Shown here: piece by piece, positions 47,817 to 58,184 of the stretch
Position numbering within the stretch: the stretch's first letter is position 1
Layout of the letters: every line of letters begins with the position of its first letter
Assembly: GCF_009834565.1 (NCBI RefSeq)
Contig: NZ_CP019428.1
Location: forward strand, 1 to 64,000
Source: Pseudomonas sp. R76
GTDB lineage: Bacteria; Pseudomonadota; Gammaproteobacteria; Pseudomonadales; Pseudomonadaceae
Direction of reading: 5' to 3'
Length of the DNA: 64,000 nt
The notes under the pieces: model-generated
The model's input: the letters and a program-made list of their open reading frames with translations, nothing else
Told to the model about the DNA's origin: nothing
Databases searched by the model: none
Translations under genes and position numbers: made by a program

Positions 47817-50099
47817 ATGAAGCTATGGGGCAAGGCCGAGAAACGCCAACCTACCCATGCCCAACGCTTGTTCCACGGCCTGGTACGCGAGTGGTTGTGG
47901 ATCGGTTTATTGCTGTTGCCGATCACGGCCTACCTGTCCCTGAGCCCGGGCATTGCGCTCAATAATCCTTTGTATGACAGCCTGCGTCGGCTTACGCCGT
48001 TGCCCGTAGATCCGCGCATCTTGCTGGTAACCATTGATGACTCCAGCTTGAAGAAGCTCGGCCGCTGGCCCTGGCCCCGCAGTTTGCATGCGGACCTGAT
48101 TGATCGACTGAGTGCCGCGCAACCAGCGGGTATCCTGTTTGACGTGATCTTCAGTGAGCCCGGCATCCCTGCCAATGACAAACGCCTGGCCGATGCCGTG
48201 TGTAACGCGGGAAATGTATTGTTGCCATTGCTGCGTGACGGAAGCGCCGGATACAGCCAACCCGATGAGCAGATGCAACCGTTGCTCAAATGTGCCAAGG
48301 GCGTTGGCCATATCAACGTTGAAGCAGACAGCGACGGTGTGGTGCGGAGCTTGTATCTGCGTGAAGGTCCCGTTGATGCAACGGCCCCCCAGCTCGCGTG
48401 GCTGGCGTACACAATGAGTGGCGCAGCAGACGCCATGCCTGGCGAGCCTCAGGAGCCGATCAGTCAACATTGGCATCGAGAGCACGCCATACGCATCCCT
48501 TTCATTGCCGCGCATACTCAATTTCCCAGTGTGTCCTACGCCAGCGTATTAAGCGGTGAGGTGCCACCCGAACAGCTGCGCAACCGCCTGATACTGGTCG
48601 GAGCCACTGCTTCGGGAATGGGCGATCGTTTTGTAACACCACTCTCCTCCACTGTTGGCACCACTGCCGGGTTAGAGATCCAGGCCAATGTGCTCAATGG
48701 CTTGCTGCAAGGGCGCAGTATTGTGGATCTTCCCGCTTGGCTTGCGGCAGTGATGGCTACCTCTCTGGTAGCGTTGCTGCTTGGCTTGCTGCTGTACCGC
48801 CCGCGGTACGCGCTGTGGATGACGCTGGGCTGTATGGCCGCTGCGCTGCTGGGTGCATGGGCCCTATTGCGGTTGGGCCACTGGTGGTCGCCCGCCGCGT
48901 GCCTGATCGGACTGCTGCTTAGTTACCTGATCTGGAACTGGCGCCGTTTGAGCGTGGTGCTCGCCTATTTCGGCTGGGAGCTGGCGCGCCTGGATAACGA
49001 ACCTAAAGTGCTCCCCGAACGGCGGCGCGCACCGGCCAGCAAGGGCGATGTGTTGCAGGGGCGGATCTTTGCCCTGGAGCAGGCCGTGAGTCGCACCCGG
49101 GATACTCGGCGCTTTATGGCCGATGGTCTCGAGTGCTTGCCGGTGGCGACGCTGATCACCGATCCCAAAGGCAACATCCTGTTGGCCAACCGAATTTCTC
49201 GGGAGGTATTCGGCAATCAGCTGGTCGGCCAAAACCTGCTGGAGCAGTTGGCGGACCTGGGATACCCACCCCTGCACAATGGCGTGCGCCCTGCTCTCTC
49301 GGCGCTGGAGCTGATCGAGTTCCGCGACATCCACCAACGCAGCCTGCGTATGGAGCTTGCGCCCTTGCTCCCGGCTGAAGGCGACGTCGCCCTGGGTTGG
49401 CTACTGAGCCTCACCGACCTGAGCAAGGAGCGCGACGCCCAGCAACACCGCGAAACCATGCTGCGCTTTCTCTCCCATGACCTGCGCGCGCCGCACTCGG
49501 CAATCCTTGCCATCCTGGATGTACACAATGGCGAGTCGCCGGTATTTGCCCAGATTGAACAGCAAGTACGACGCGCCTTGAACCTGACCGAATCCTTCGT
49601 GCAACTGGCAAAGGCCGAGGCGGACGGCTACCAGTTCCAGCCAACCCTGTTTGCCATGCTGGTGATGGATGCGTTCGACCAGGTGGCGGTGGTCGCTCAG
49701 CTCAAGGGTATCCACTTGGTCCATGACTTGGACGAAGCCGATGAGGGCATGGTCTCTGCGGATCAGTCGCTGCTGACGCGTGCCTTGTTCAATGTGCTGG
49801 AAAACGCGATCAAGTATTCACCGTCCGGTACCACGGTCAGGTTGCGGCACAGCAGCAGCCAGGGCTGGTTGGAATGTCGCATCAGCGACCAGGGCCCGGG
49901 GATCGCGGCGGCGGATTTGCCTGAGCTGTTCAGCCAGTACCGGCGCTTCGATTCTGCCCAGGGCAGCGAGGGATTGGGTCTGGGGTTGACCATGGTCAAG
50001 GCGGTTGTCGAACGCCACGGCGGGCGTATCGGCTGCGAAAGCGTGGTGGGCAAAGGCACCACGTTCAGCGTGCAATTGCCGCTGCTGGATGACTGCTGA
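47817..50099 (+). CDS. CHASE2-domain sensor histidine kinase
   Basis: A 760-residue membrane kinase. Order: short N-terminal span (EWLWIGLLLLPITAYL), extracytoplasmic CHASE2 domain (DPRILLVTIDDSSLKKLGRWPW.. in part), two or three membrane segments near 305-370, a PAS-like region around 440-540, HisKA with H551 in FLSHDLRAPHS, and HATPase with NVLENAIKYSPSG, DQGPGI and GLGLGLTMVKAVV. It probably senses an envelope signal with the adjacent FecR protein and phosphorylates the divergent regulator. Confidence 0.93.
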   Translation: MKLWGKAEKRQPTHAQRLFHGLVREWLWIGLLLLPITAYLSLSPGIALNNPLYDSLRRLTPLPVDPRILLVTIDDSSLKKLGRWPWPRSLHADLIDRLSAAQPAGILFDVIFSEPGIPANDKRLADAVCNAGNVLLPLLRDGSAGYSQPDEQMQPLLKCAKGVGHINVEADSDGVVRSLYLREGPVDATAPQLAWLAYTMSGAADAMPGEPQEPISQHWHREHAIRIPFIAAHTQFPSVSYASVLSGEVPPEQLRNRLILVGATASGMGDRFVTPLSSTVGTTAGLEIQANVLNGLLQGRSIVDLPAWLAAVMATSLVALLLGLLLYRPRYALWMTLGCMAAALLGAWALLRLGHWWSPAACLIGLLLSYLIWNWRRLSVVLAYFGWELARLDNEPKVLPERRRAPASKGDVLQGRIFALEQAVSRTRDTRRFMADGLECLPVATLITDPKGNILLANRISREVFGNQLVGQNLLEQLADLGYPPLHNGVRPALSALELIEFRDIHQRSLRMELAPLLPAEGDVALGWLLSLTDLSKERDAQQHRETMLRFLSHDLRAPHSAILAILDVHNGESPVFAQIEQQVRRALNLTESFVQLAKAEADGYQFQPTLFAMLVMDAFDQVAVVAQLKGIHLVHDLDEADEGMVSADQSLLTRALFNVLENAIKYSPSGTTVRLRHSSSQGWLECRISDQGPGIAAADLPELFSQYRRFDSAQGSEGLGLGLTMVKAVVERHGGRIGCESVVGKGTTFSVQLPLLDDC

Positions 50100-50122
50100 A
50101 AACGTACTTTTCTGCTGTGCAT

Positions 50123-50152
50123 AAAAAACCGGTCACAAGGACCGGTTTTTTA
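50123..50152. terminator. Bidirectional terminator between kinase and plsC
   Basis: AAAAACCGGTC - ACAA - GGACCGGTTTTTT, a strong stem with T-runs on both strands. It serves the kinase gene (plus) and the plsC transcript (minus). Confidence 0.9.
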
Positions 50153-50265
50153 ATGCTGAAAAAACTTATGCACGTTTTTCGAGATTTTATGAGCTAAAGA
50201 AATATGTAGGTAAATCAGTAATTTATGAATCAAAAAAGGCGATTCGCCAACAAACCGTGCACAGG

Positions 50266-50274
50266 TTATCCACA
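50266..50274 (+). promoter_or_regulatory. DnaA-box match TTATCCACA
   Basis: An exact consensus 9-mer between the kinase and plsC. Others occur at 56640, 61954 and 62551. It is a motif match only; whether DnaA binds here is unknown. Confidence 0.45.
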
Positions 50275-50279
50275 GATGC

Positions 50280-51050
50280 TCAAATCACCGGCGTATCCAC
50301 CACAACCGGCTCTGGCGGCAGCGAACCCATGGCCCGTTGTTGGGCTTCATTCCATGCCTGGGCGCGGTCATTCAGTGCGGCAATCGCTCGTGGCCCTTCG
50401 CCCTCGGCATACATCGGCTCGCCGATCACCACGGTGATAGTGCCTTCGCGTTTTGCCCATCCGGTCTTTGGCCAGAACTTGCCGGCGTTGTGGGCAATCG
50501 GCAGCACAGGCAGATGAGCGTTGACCGCCAAGGCCGTACCTCCCCGCGAGAATTTGCCGACAGTGCCGAACGGTACGCGAGTGCCTTCCGGGAAGATCAA
50601 CACCCACACACCGTCCTTGAGCAGCTCATCACCTTTCTTGGCCACGTGCTTGAGCGCAGCCTTGGGGTTGTCACGGTCGATGGCGATCGGCCGCAGCATG
50701 GCCATCGCCCAGCCGAAAAACGGTACGTACAACAGCTCACGCTTAAGCACCTGGCTCAGGGGTGAGAAGTACGCCGAGAGGAAAAACGTTTCCCAGGTGC
50801 TCTGGTGGTTCGAGAGGATTACACAAGGTTGGTCCGGGACGTTTTCAGCGCCCTTGATCTCGAAACGAATGTTCAGGAACACCTTGGTCAGCCACAACGC
50901 GCAGCGGCACCAATAGACGTTGATAAAGCGATAGCGCGCCTTGAACGGCAGGAACGGCGCAATAAAAAAGCTCAGGGTGCACCAGAGAAACGAACTGGTG
51001 CCCAGCAGCAGGTAAAAGAAAAAGGTTCTGATGGCCTGCAAAATCGACAT
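50280..51050 (-). CDS. plsC: 1-acylglycerol-3-phosphate O-acyltransferase
   Basis: Makes phosphatidic acid from lysophosphatidic acid at the inner membrane. The 256-residue protein, starting MSILQAIRTFFFYLLLG, has N-terminal membrane segments, the NHQSTWE motif (NHx4E type) and FPEGTR. Corresponds in position to PA0005 of P. aeruginosa. In the usual gene order it follows gyrB closely; here 44 kb separate them. The open frame extends to 51176 but the ATG at 51050 begins the conserved protein. Confidence 0.93.
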   Translation of the reverse strand: MSILQAIRTFFFYLLLGTSSFLWCTLSFFIAPFLPFKARYRFINVYWCRCALWLTKVFLNIRFEIKGAENVPDQPCVILSNHQSTWETFFLSAYFSPLSQVLKRELLYVPFFGWAMAMLRPIAIDRDNPKAALKHVAKKGDELLKDGVWVLIFPEGTRVPFGTVGKFSRGGTALAVNAHLPVLPIAHNAGKFWPKTGWAKREGTITVVIGEPMYAEGEGPRAIAALNDRAQAWNEAQQRAMGSLPPEPVVVDTPVI

Positions 51051-51132
51051 GGCAGCATTTACCGTTGCGGGACACGGCCCGCCTGCTAAAAGCGCACTCC
51101 CGAGCAATCCTTGTTCAGGAAGTCGAGGGCGG

Positions 51133-51669
51133 CTAGTTGTTAATAAGTTCTGCGGCAACCGCCGCCAGATCGTCAAAAATCAAAGTGCCTACCGGCAGGT
51201 TCTTCGCCTGGGTCTTTTCGCCTTTCCCGGTCTTCACCAAAACTGGCTGAGAATCGACGGCTTTGGCCGCCTCCAAGTCACCGAGGCTGTCCCCGACGAA
51301 CCATAGCCCAGCCAAGGGCACCTTGTAATGTTCTGCAATGGTTTTCAACATCCCAGGTTTGGGTTTGCGGCAATCGCAGCCCTCATCCGGCCCGTGGGGG
51401 CAGTACACCACCAGCCCCACCTCACCGCCCTGCTCCGCCACCAACGTGCGCAAGCGCGCGTGCATGGCGTCCAGGGTGGCGATGTCGTAGTAACCGCGGG
51501 CGATGCCGGACTGGTTGGTGGCGATGGCCACCGTCCAGCCGGCTTTGCTCAACTGCGCGATGGCCTCGATCGAGCCGGGCAGTGGAATCCATTCCGCCAC
51601 CGACTTGATGTAAGCGTCGGAGTCGTAATTGATCACCCCGTCCCGATCGAGAATCAGCAGTTTCAACAT
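51133..51669 (-). CDS. gmhB: D-glycero-beta-D-manno-heptose 1,7-bisphosphate 7-phosphatase
   Basis: HAD-family phosphatase in ADP-heptose synthesis for lipopolysaccharide. The 178-residue product has the DxD motif ILDRDGVIN, ATNQSGIARGY, the zinc loop CPHGPDEGCDCRKPKPGM and FVGDSLGD. It follows glyS by 2 bases on the same strand. Confidence 0.93.
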   Translation of the reverse strand: MLKLLILDRDGVINYDSDAYIKSVAEWIPLPGSIEAIAQLSKAGWTVAIATNQSGIARGYYDIATLDAMHARLRTLVAEQGGEVGLVVYCPHGPDEGCDCRKPKPGMLKTIAEHYKVPLAGLWFVGDSLGDLEAAKAVDSQPVLVKTGKGEKTQAKNLPVGTLIFDDLAAVAAELINN

Positions 51670-51671
51670 GA

Positions 51672-53726
51672 TCAGCCCAGTACGGAAATGTCAGCGATGT
51701 TGATGAACAAGCCGCGCAGACGCGCCAGCATCGCGTAGCGGTTTTTCCGCACGCCGGCATCTTCGGCATTGATCATTACCGCTTCGAAGAACGCATCCAC
51801 CGGCTCACGCAAGGCGGCCAGGCGCGCCAGTGCTTCGGCGTAGTTGCGTTCGGCGAGCAGCGGCTTCACTGCGTTCTCTGCCTTGGCGATGGCCGAGTTC
51901 AGCGAGAACTCCTTGGCATCGGCGAACAGGCCTGGGTCGACTTCGGCATTGCCGAGGTTGTCGGCCTTGCTCAGCAGGTTCGACACGCGCTTGTTCACGG
52001 CGGCCAGGGCATCGGCTTCCGGCAGCTTGCGGAAGGCCTGTACGGCTTGCACACGCTGATCGAAGTCCAGCGCCGAACCCGGTTGCAGGGCACGTACCGA
52101 CAGGTAGACGGAAACGTCCACGCCTTCGTCTTCATAACGCGCACGCAGGCGGTCGAACACGAACTCCAGCACTTGCTCGGCCAGGCCGGCTTGCTTGACC
52201 TTGGCACCGAACTGGCCGACCGCAAACACCACGGCCTGGGTCAGGTCGAGGTCGAGCTTCTTGTCGATCAGGATGCGCAGCACGCCGAGGGCGGCACGGC
52301 GCAGGGCATACGGGTCTTTGCTGCCGGTCGGCAGCATGCCGATACCGAAGATACCCACAAGGGTGTCCAGCTTGTCGGCGATGGCCACGGCCGCACCGGT
52401 CAAGGTGGTTGGCAGTTCAGCGCCGGCACCGCGCGGCATGTACTGCTCGTTCAGCGCCAGGGCTACATCGTCCGGCTCGCCGTCGTTGAGGGCGTAGTAG
52501 TAACCGGCAACACCTTGCATCTCCGGGAACTCGCCGACCATTTCGGTGGCCAGGTCGCACTTGGACAGCAGGCCCGCGCGGGCAGCCCAGGCAGCATCAC
52601 CGCCAATGCGTGGCGCAATGTAGGCGGCCAGCTTGGAAACACGCACGGCCTTGTCGTAGACGCTGCCGAGTTTTTCCTGGAACACCACGTTTTGCAGGCG
52701 CAGGTTGAAGTCTTCGAGCTTCTGCTTCTTGTCTTGCTTGAAGAAGAACTCGGCGTCAGTCAGGCGCGGGCGAACGACTTTTTCGTTACCGGCGATGATC
52801 TGCTGCGGGTCCTTGCTTTCGATGTTGGCCACGGTGATGAAGCGCGGCAGCAACTTGCCGTCCACGTCCAGCAGGCAGAAATACTTCTGGTTGTCCTGCA
52901 TGGTGGTGATCAGGGCTTCTTGCGGCACATCGAGGAAACGCTCTTCGAACGAGCACACCAGCGGCACCGGCCATTCAACCAGCGCGGTCACTTCGTCGAG
53001 CAGGCTTGGCGGCACGATGGCGGTGCCTTCCTGCAGGCGGGCCAGCTCTTCGGTGCGCTTGCTGATCAACTCGCGACGCTCATTGGCATCGGCCAACACG
53101 TAAGCGGCACGCAGGTCGGCGGCGTAGTTGGCCGGCGAGGTGATGCGCACAGCTTGCGGGTGATGGAAGCGGTGCCCACGGGAGTCACGGCCAGCCTTCT
53201 GGGCGAGGATGGTGCAATCGATGACTTGGTCACCGAGCAGCATCACCAGCCATTGGGTTGGGCGGACGAATTCTTCTTTGCGAGCGCCCCAGCGCATGCG
53301 CTTGGGGATCGGCAGGTCGTTGAGGGAATCTTCAACGATGGTCGGCAACAGGCTCGCCGTCGGCTTGCCGGTGATGACCTGGCTGAAACGCAGTTTCGGG
53401 CCGCTCTGGTCGATTTCGCTCAGCTCGACGCCGCACTTCTTGGCAAAACCAAGGGCAGCTTGAGTCGGGTTGCCTTCTGCATCGAAAGCCGCTTGGCGCG
53501 GTGGGCCGTCGAGGTTGATGCTGCGGTCCGGCTGCTGGGTTTCCAGCGCGGTCAGCAACACGGCCAGGCGACGTGGCGCGGCGTAGACTTTCTTTGCAGC
53601 GAACTTCAGGCCGGCTGTGTGCAGGCCTTTTTCGATACCGGCCAGGAATGCGTCGGCCAGGGTGTTGAGTGCCTTGGGTGGCAGCTCTTCGGTGCCCAGT
53701 TCAACCAAAAAATCTTGAGCACTCAT
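51672..53726 (-). CDS. glyS: Glycyl-tRNA synthetase beta subunit
   Basis: 684 residues, full length, starting [20 protein letters not shown] and ending with the anticodon-binding-type region ([21 protein letters not shown]). It forms the alpha2-beta2 enzyme with GlyQ. Its ATG overlaps the glyQ stop by four bases, ensuring coupled translation. Confidence 0.97.
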   Translation of the reverse strand: MSAQDFLVELGTEELPPKALNTLADAFLAGIEKGLHTAGLKFAAKKVYAAPRRLAVLLTALETQQPDRSINLDGPPRQAAFDAEGNPTQAALGFAKKCGVELSEIDQSGPKLRFSQVITGKPTASLLPTIVEDSLNDLPIPKRMRWGARKEEFVRPTQWLVMLLGDQVIDCTILAQKAGRDSRGHRFHHPQAVRITSPANYAADLRAAYVLADANERRELISKRTEELARLQEGTAIVPPSLLDEVTALVEWPVPLVCSFEERFLDVPQEALITTMQDNQKYFCLLDVDGKLLPRFITVANIESKDPQQIIAGNEKVVRPRLTDAEFFFKQDKKQKLEDFNLRLQNVVFQEKLGSVYDKAVRVSKLAAYIAPRIGGDAAWAARAGLLSKCDLATEMVGEFPEMQGVAGYYYALNDGEPDDVALALNEQYMPRGAGAELPTTLTGAAVAIADKLDTLVGIFGIGMLPTGSKDPYALRRAALGVLRILIDKKLDLDLTQAVVFAVGQFGAKVKQAGLAEQVLEFVFDRLRARYEDEGVDVSVYLSVRALQPGSALDFDQRVQAVQAFRKLPEADALAAVNKRVSNLLSKADNLGNAEVDPGLFADAKEFSLNSAIAKAENAVKPLLAERNYAEALARLAALREPVDAFFEAVMINAEDAGVRKNRYAMLARLRGLFINIADISVLG

Positions 53727-54685
53727 TGTGCAGCCTCCAGCTTAGCCAACACTTCATCACGCAAATCCGGGGTTGCCATCGGGAAGCCCAGCTTGGCGCG
53801 AGCCAGCAGGTAGGCTTGGGCGACGGAACGCGCCAGGGTGCGTACACGCAGGATGTATTGCTGGCGCGCAGTCACCGAAATGGCACGGCGGGCGTCCAGC
53901 AGGTTGAAGGTATGGGACGCCTTCAACACCATTTCATAGCTTGGCAACGGTAGCGGCTGGTCGAGTTCGATCAGGCGCTTGGCTTCGCTTTCATAGAAGT
54001 CGAACAGTTCGAACAGCTTGTCGACGTTGGCGTGTTCGAAGTTGTAAGTGGACTGCTCCACTTCGTTCTGGTGGAACACATCGCCGTAGGTCACTTTGCC
54101 GAACGGGCCGTCAGCCCACACCAGGTCGTAGACCGAATCCACGCCTTGCAAGTACATGGCCAGGCGCTCGAGGCCGTAGGTGATCTCGCCGGTCACCGGG
54201 TAGCACTCAATGCCGCCCGCTTGCTGGAAGTAAGTGAACTGCGTCACTTCCATGCCGTTGAGCCAGACTTCCCAGCCCAGGCCCCAGGCGCCCAGGGTTG
54301 GCGATTCCCAGTTGTCTTCGACGAAACGGATGTCGTGCACCAGTGGGTCCAGGCCGACATGTTTCAGCGAGCCCAGGTACAGCTCCTGGAAGTTGTCCGG
54401 GTTGGGCTTCAAAACTACCTGGAACTGGTAGTAGTGCTGCAGACGGTTCGGGTTTTCGCCGTAGCGGCCGTCAGTCGGGCGACGACTGGGCTGCACATAA
54501 GCGGCGTTCCAGGTTTCCGGGCCGATGGCCCGCAGGAATGTAGCGGTGTGGAAAGTGCCGGCGCCTACTTCCATATCGTAGGGCTGAAGTACCACACAAC
54601 CTTGCTCGGCCCAGTATTGCTGGAGGGCGAGGATCAAGTCTTGGAAGGTACGCACGGCTGGCGTAGGCTGGCTCACGAAATTCAC
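53723..54685 (-). CDS. glyQ: Glycyl-tRNA synthetase alpha subunit
   Basis: 320 residues carrying the class II catalytic core: [38 protein letters not shown] and [17 protein letters not shown]. It attaches glycine to tRNA-Gly with GlyS. First gene of the glyQ-glyS-gmhB-plsC series, divergent from tag. Confidence 0.97.
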   Translation of the reverse strand: MNFVSQPTPAVRTFQDLILALQQYWAEQGCVVLQPYDMEVGAGTFHTATFLRAIGPETWNAAYVQPSRRPTDGRYGENPNRLQHYYQFQVVLKPNPDNFQELYLGSLKHVGLDPLVHDIRFVEDNWESPTLGAWGLGWEVWLNGMEVTQFTYFQQAGGIECYPVTGEITYGLERLAMYLQGVDSVYDLVWADGPFGKVTYGDVFHQNEVEQSTYNFEHANVDKLFELFDFYESEAKRLIELDQPLPLPSYEMVLKASHTFNLLDARRAISVTARQQYILRVRTLARSVAQAYLLARAKLGFPMATPDLRDEVLAKLEAAQ

Positions 54686-54757
54686 CTGTTACTTGGGCTG
54701 CGATTTAAAGAGCGGGAGTATACCCGATTCGGCCCTGCCACCACTCCCTGGAGCCTT

Positions 54758-55315
54758 ATGCCACGCTGCTTTTGGTGTTCTGAAGATCCGCTGTACATGG
54801 CTTATCACGATCAGGAGTGGGGAACGCCGCTGCGCGATGCGCAGGGTCTGTTCGAGTTGCTTTTGCTCGAAGGGTTCCAGGCGGGCCTGTCCTGGATCAC
54901 CGTTTTACGCAAACGCGAGCATTATCGAAAGGTCTTGTTCGGCTTTGACGCACAGCGTCTGGCACAACTGAGCGATGCTGAAATCGAAGCGCTGATGCAG
55001 GACCCAGGCATCGTGCGCAATCGCTTGAAGCTCAACGCCACCCGCCGCAACGCCGCGGCCTGGCTGGCGCTGGAGGATCCGGTGGGCTTGCTCTGGTCAT
55101 TTGTCGGCGGCGTGCCCAAGGTCAACCACTTCAAGGATCGCAGCGAGGTTCCGGCGATTACACCCGAGGCCGAAGCCATGAGCAAAGCCTTGAAAAAAGC
55201 CGGTTTTACCTTCGTCGGCCCAACCATTTGCTACGCGTTCATGCAGGCCTCCGGCATGGTCATGGACCACACCCAAGACTGCGACCGTTACGCGGACTTG
55301 ACCAACGCCGGTTAG
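54758..55315 (+). CDS. tag: DNA-3-methyladenine glycosylase I
   Basis: Removes 3-methyladenine from alkylated DNA. The 185-residue protein starts MPRCFWCSEDPLYMAYHD at 54758, with CTGGAG five bases upstream; the open frame continues far upstream only by chance over glyQ. Zinc ligands C4 and the C-terminal MDHTQDC match the family, as does LLLEGFQAGLSW. Confidence 0.95.
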   Translation: MPRCFWCSEDPLYMAYHDQEWGTPLRDAQGLFELLLLEGFQAGLSWITVLRKREHYRKVLFGFDAQRLAQLSDAEIEALMQDPGIVRNRLKLNATRRNAAAWLALEDPVGLLWSFVGGVPKVNHFKDRSEVPAITPEAEAMSKALKKAGFTFVGPTICYAFMQASGMVMDHTQDCDRYADLTNAG

Positions 55316-55355
55316 AATGCCCGCTTTGCGCACCACACACGATCAGGAGTGACCT

Positions 55356-56243
55356 GTGGAAAAGTTTAAAGGCGCCTTGCTGGTAGGCGCTCTTCGGTTA
55401 TTTGCCCTACTGCCCTGGCGCGCTGTCCAAGCTGTCGGCACGGCGATTGGCTGGATCATGTGGAAAACCCCCAACCGCTCCCGCGAGACGGTGCGGATCA
55501 ACCTCTCCAAATGCTTCCCGGACATAGACCCCGCCGCGCGCGAGCGCCTGGTCGGCCAAAGCCTGATGGACATCGGCAAGTCCCTGACCGAAAGCGCCTG
55601 CGCGTGGATCTGGCCGGCCCAGCGTTCCATCGACCTGGTGCGCGAAGTCGAAGGCCTGGAAGTGCTGCACGAAGCCTTGGCCTCGGGCAAAGGCGTGGTC
55701 GGCATCACCAGCCACTTGGGCAACTGGGAAGTGCTCAATCACTTCTACTGCAACCAATGCAAACCGATCATTTTTTACCGTCCGCCCAAGCTCAAGGCGG
55801 TGGATGAGTTGCTGCAAAAACAGCGTGTGCAACTGGGCAACCGCGTGGCGGCTTCCACCAAGGAAGGCATCCTCAGCGTGATCAAGGAAGTGCGCAAAGG
55901 CGGCCAGGTGGGAATCCCGGCTGACCCTGAGCCAGCTGAATCGGCAGGCATCTTCGTGCCGTTCTTCGCCACCCAGGCGCTGACCAGCAAGTTTGTGCCG
56001 AACATGCTCGCCGGCCACAAGGCGGTCGGTGTGTTCCTGCATGCGCTGCGGCTGCCGGACGGTTCGGGCTACAAAGTGATTTTGGAAGCGGCGCCGGAAG
56101 ACATGTACAGCACCGACACCGCCACGTCCTGCGCGGCGATGAGCAAGGTGGTGGAGCGCTATGTCGGCGCCTACCCGAGCCAGTACATGTGGAGCATGAA
56201 ACGCTTCAAGAAGCGCCCACCGGGTGAGGCGCGGTGGTATTGA
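55356..56243 (+). CDS. Lipid A lauroyl-type acyltransferase (LpxL/HtrB family)
   Basis: A 295-residue inner-membrane acyltransferase, with N-terminal hydrophobic segment, the catalytic HLGNWE motif (Hx4E) and IPADPEPAESAGIFVPFF. It adds a secondary acyl chain to lipid A. It corresponds in position to the htrB-like gene PA0011; which acyl position it modifies is not evident. AGGAGTGACCTGTG precedes the GTG start. Confidence 0.9.
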   Translation: MEKFKGALLVGALRLFALLPWRAVQAVGTAIGWIMWKTPNRSRETVRINLSKCFPDIDPAARERLVGQSLMDIGKSLTESACAWIWPAQRSIDLVREVEGLEVLHEALASGKGVVGITSHLGNWEVLNHFYCNQCKPIIFYRPPKLKAVDELLQKQRVQLGNRVAASTKEGILSVIKEVRKGGQVGIPADPEPAESAGIFVPFFATQALTSKFVPNMLAGHKAVGVFLHALRLPDGSGYKVILEAAPEDMYSTDTATSCAAMSKVVERYVGAYPSQYMWSMKRFKKRPPGEARWY

Positions 56244-56275
56244 TTCACCCAGATCCGAGCCCAATGAAGCTCTAA

Positions 56276-56362
56276 TGTGGGAGCTGGCTTGCCTGCGATA
56301 GCATCACCTGGGTATCACTGATACACCGAGGTGTTTGCATCGCAGGCAAGCCAGCTCCCACA
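56276..56362. repeat. REPIN: paired inverted REP sequences
   Basis: TGTGGGAGCTGGCTTGCC..GCGAT at 56276-56299 is repeated inverted at 56339-56362, with a further palindromic middle (CACCT..AGGTG). Typical Pseudomonas REPIN in a convergent intergenic space; may form a long stem. Confidence 0.9.
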
Positions 56363-56371
56363 GGGATTACT

Positions 56372-56683
56372 TTACCCCTGGCGGTCGAGCTTTTTCAGGA
56401 ACACCGTCATCTCTTTTTCGGCCTGCTTGTCGCCATGCGCCAGGGCCGCTTCTATGCCCTTCTCCCAGGCATGCCGCGCCGCAGCTTGATCACCCAACCC
56501 CAGCTGCGCCTTGCCCAACAACTTCCACGCCGCCGAATACTTCGGGTCGAACTCAACGCACTTGTGCAAATGCTCCGCCGCCTTGGCGTTGTCCTTCAGG
56601 TCCAGATAACCCTTGCCCAAGCCAAAGCGCAGCAATGAATTATCCACACCCTTGGCGAGCATTTTTTCCAGGGATTCGAGCAT
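56372..56683 (-). CDS. Small tetratricopeptide-repeat protein
   Basis: A 103-residue protein of two to three TPR units (LLRFGLGKGYLDLKDNAKAAEHLHKCV, AAWKLLGKAQLGLGDQAAARHAWEKG). Start at 56683 (MLESLEKML); the open frame upstream to 56776 runs through a REP and is not conserved-looking. Likely a protein-interaction adaptor; partner unknown. Confidence 0.88.
   Translation of the reverse strand: MLESLEKMLAKGVDNSLLRFGLGKGYLDLKDNAKAAEHLHKCVEFDPKYSAAWKLLGKAQLGLGDQAAARHAWEKGIEAALAHGDKQAEKEMTVFLKKLDRQG
56640..56648 (+). promoter_or_regulatory. DnaA-box match TTATCCACA in TPR gene
   Basis: Exact consensus 9-mer inside the coding sequence of the TPR protein. May be chance or part of a scattered set of DnaA-titrating sites near the origin. 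Confidence 0.35.
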
Positions 56684-56734
56684 GGCTGTGAGTCCTTTAT
56701 CTGTGCAGGGTTTCCACAGTAGAAACGCGATCAC

Positions 56735-56762
56735 CTGTGGGAGCGGGCTTGCCCGCGATGAC
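56735..56762. repeat. Single REP sequence
   Basis: CTGTGGGAGCGGGCTTGCCC followed by GCGATG, a Pseudomonas REP unit without an inverted partner, between the TPR gene and trkA. Confidence 0.85.
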
Positions 56763-56788
56763 GGCGGCAGGCTCACCTGAATTTTTTA

Positions 56789-58162
56789 TCAGAAGAAACT
56801 CAAGCCCACGTGGAACAGCTTCTCCACATCGCGGATATGTTTTTTATCGACCAGAAACAGAATCACATGGTCGCCCGTGGCGATCACTGTATCGTCGTGG
56901 GCGATGAGCACTTCTTCATCACGAATGATCGCGCCGATGGTGGTGCCCGGCGGCAGGCCGATATCCCGGATCGCCTTGCCGATCACCTTGCTCGACTTCG
57001 AGTCACCATGGGCAATCGCCTCGATGGCTTCGGCCGCGCCACGGCGCAGTGAGTGCACGCTGACGATATCGCCGCGCCGCACATGCGCAAGCAACGTGCC
57101 GATGGTCGCCAGCTGCGGGCTGATAGCAATGTCGATATCGCCGCCCTGGATCAGGTCGACGTAGGCCGGGTTGTTGATGATGGTCATCACCTTCTTCGCC
57201 CCCAGCCGCTTGGCCAGCAGCGAGGACATTATGTTGGCCTCGTCATCGTTGGTCAGCGCCAGGAAGATATCGGCGTCGGCGATGTTCTCTTCCAGCAGCA
57301 GGTCGCGGTCCGACGCGCTGCCTTGCAGTACGACGGTGCTGTCGAGGGTGTCGGACAAATGCCGGCAGCGCGCCGGGCTCATCTCGATGATTTTCACCTG
57401 ATAGCGGCTTTCGATGGCCTCGGCCAAGCGTTCGCCGATCTGCCCACCACCGGCGATGACGATGCGCTTGTAGGTCTCATCCAGCCGGCGCATTTCGCTC
57501 ATCACTGCGCGAATATTCGCCTTGGCCGCGATGAAAAATACTTCGTCGTCGGCTTCGATCACAGTATCGCCCTGGGGCAGGATCGGCCGGTCGCGACGGA
57601 AAATCGCCGCCACGCGGGTTTCCACATTCGGCATGTGCTCGCGCAGCTGGCGCAGTTGCTGGCCGACCAGCGGGCCGCCGTAATAGGCCTTTACTGCCAC
57701 CAATTGCGCTTTGCCCTCGGCAAAGTCGATCACCTGCAAAGCGCCGGGAATCTCGATCAGGCGCTTGATGTAGTGGGTCACCACTTGCTCGGGGCTGATC
57801 AATACGTCGACTGGAATCGCATCGTTGTCGAAAAGCCCGGCACGGGTCAGGTAAGCCGCCTCACGCACGCGGGCGATTTTGGTCGGGGTGTGGAACAGAG
57901 TGTGAGCGACCTGGCAGGCGACCATATTGGTCTCGTCACTGTTGGTCACGGCGACCAGCATGTCGGCATCGTCGGCACCGGCCTGGCGCAACACCGTCGG
58001 GAACGACGCGCGGCCTTGCACGGTGCGGATGTCCAGGCGGTCGCCGAGGTTGCGCAGGCGCTCGGCATCGGTGTCGACCACGGTGATGTCGTTGGCTTCG
58101 CTGGCCAAATGCTCGGCCAGCGTGCCGCCGACCTGCCCTGCCCCAAGGATGATGATTTTCAT
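56789..58162 (-). CDS. trkA: Trk system potassium uptake regulator TrkA
   Basis: Peripheral NAD-binding subunit of the Trk potassium transporter. The 457-residue protein has two RCK units, each with a Rossmann motif: [15 protein letters not shown] at the N-terminus and [15 protein letters not shown] in the middle. Full length and starting [10 protein letters not shown]. It follows rsmB by 22 bases in the same direction. Confidence 0.96.
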   Translation of the reverse strand: MKIIILGAGQVGGTLAEHLASEANDITVVDTDAERLRNLGDRLDIRTVQGRASFPTVLRQAGADDADMLVAVTNSDETNMVACQVAHTLFHTPTKIARVREAAYLTRAGLFDNDAIPVDVLISPEQVVTHYIKRLIEIPGALQVIDFAEGKAQLVAVKAYYGGPLVGQQLRQLREHMPNVETRVAAIFRRDRPILPQGDTVIEADDEVFFIAAKANIRAVMSEMRRLDETYKRIVIAGGGQIGERLAEAIESRYQVKIIEMSPARCRHLSDTLDSTVVLQGSASDRDLLLEENIADADIFLALTNDDEANIMSSLLAKRLGAKKVMTIINNPAYVDLIQGGDIDIAISPQLATIGTLLAHVRRGDIVSVHSLRRGAAEAIEAIAHGDSKSSKVIGKAIRDIGLPPGTTIGAIIRDEEVLIAHDDTVIATGDHVILFLVDKKHIRDVEKLFHVGLSFF

Positions 58163-58184
58163 CCGGTCACTCCCTTAAACCCGT

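Noticed and set aside
42356..50099. Peptide operon and kinase genes as part of the transposon
   Set aside because: They lie outside the right terminal repeat and the TCAGG duplication, so they are not cargo of this element, though an older insertion cannot be excluded.
52047..53813. 588-codon open frame antisense to glyS
   Set aside because: Same cause: glyS is a complete conserved gene on the other strand.
54032..54757. Long N-terminal extension of tag
   Set aside because: This part is antisense to glyQ; the conserved Tag protein begins at 54758 with a good ribosome site.
56795..56810. Possible fourth parS (CCCACGTGGAACA) in the trkA 3' end
   Set aside because: Only one half of the palindrome fits (about 12 of 16), and the bases are explained by trkA coding.
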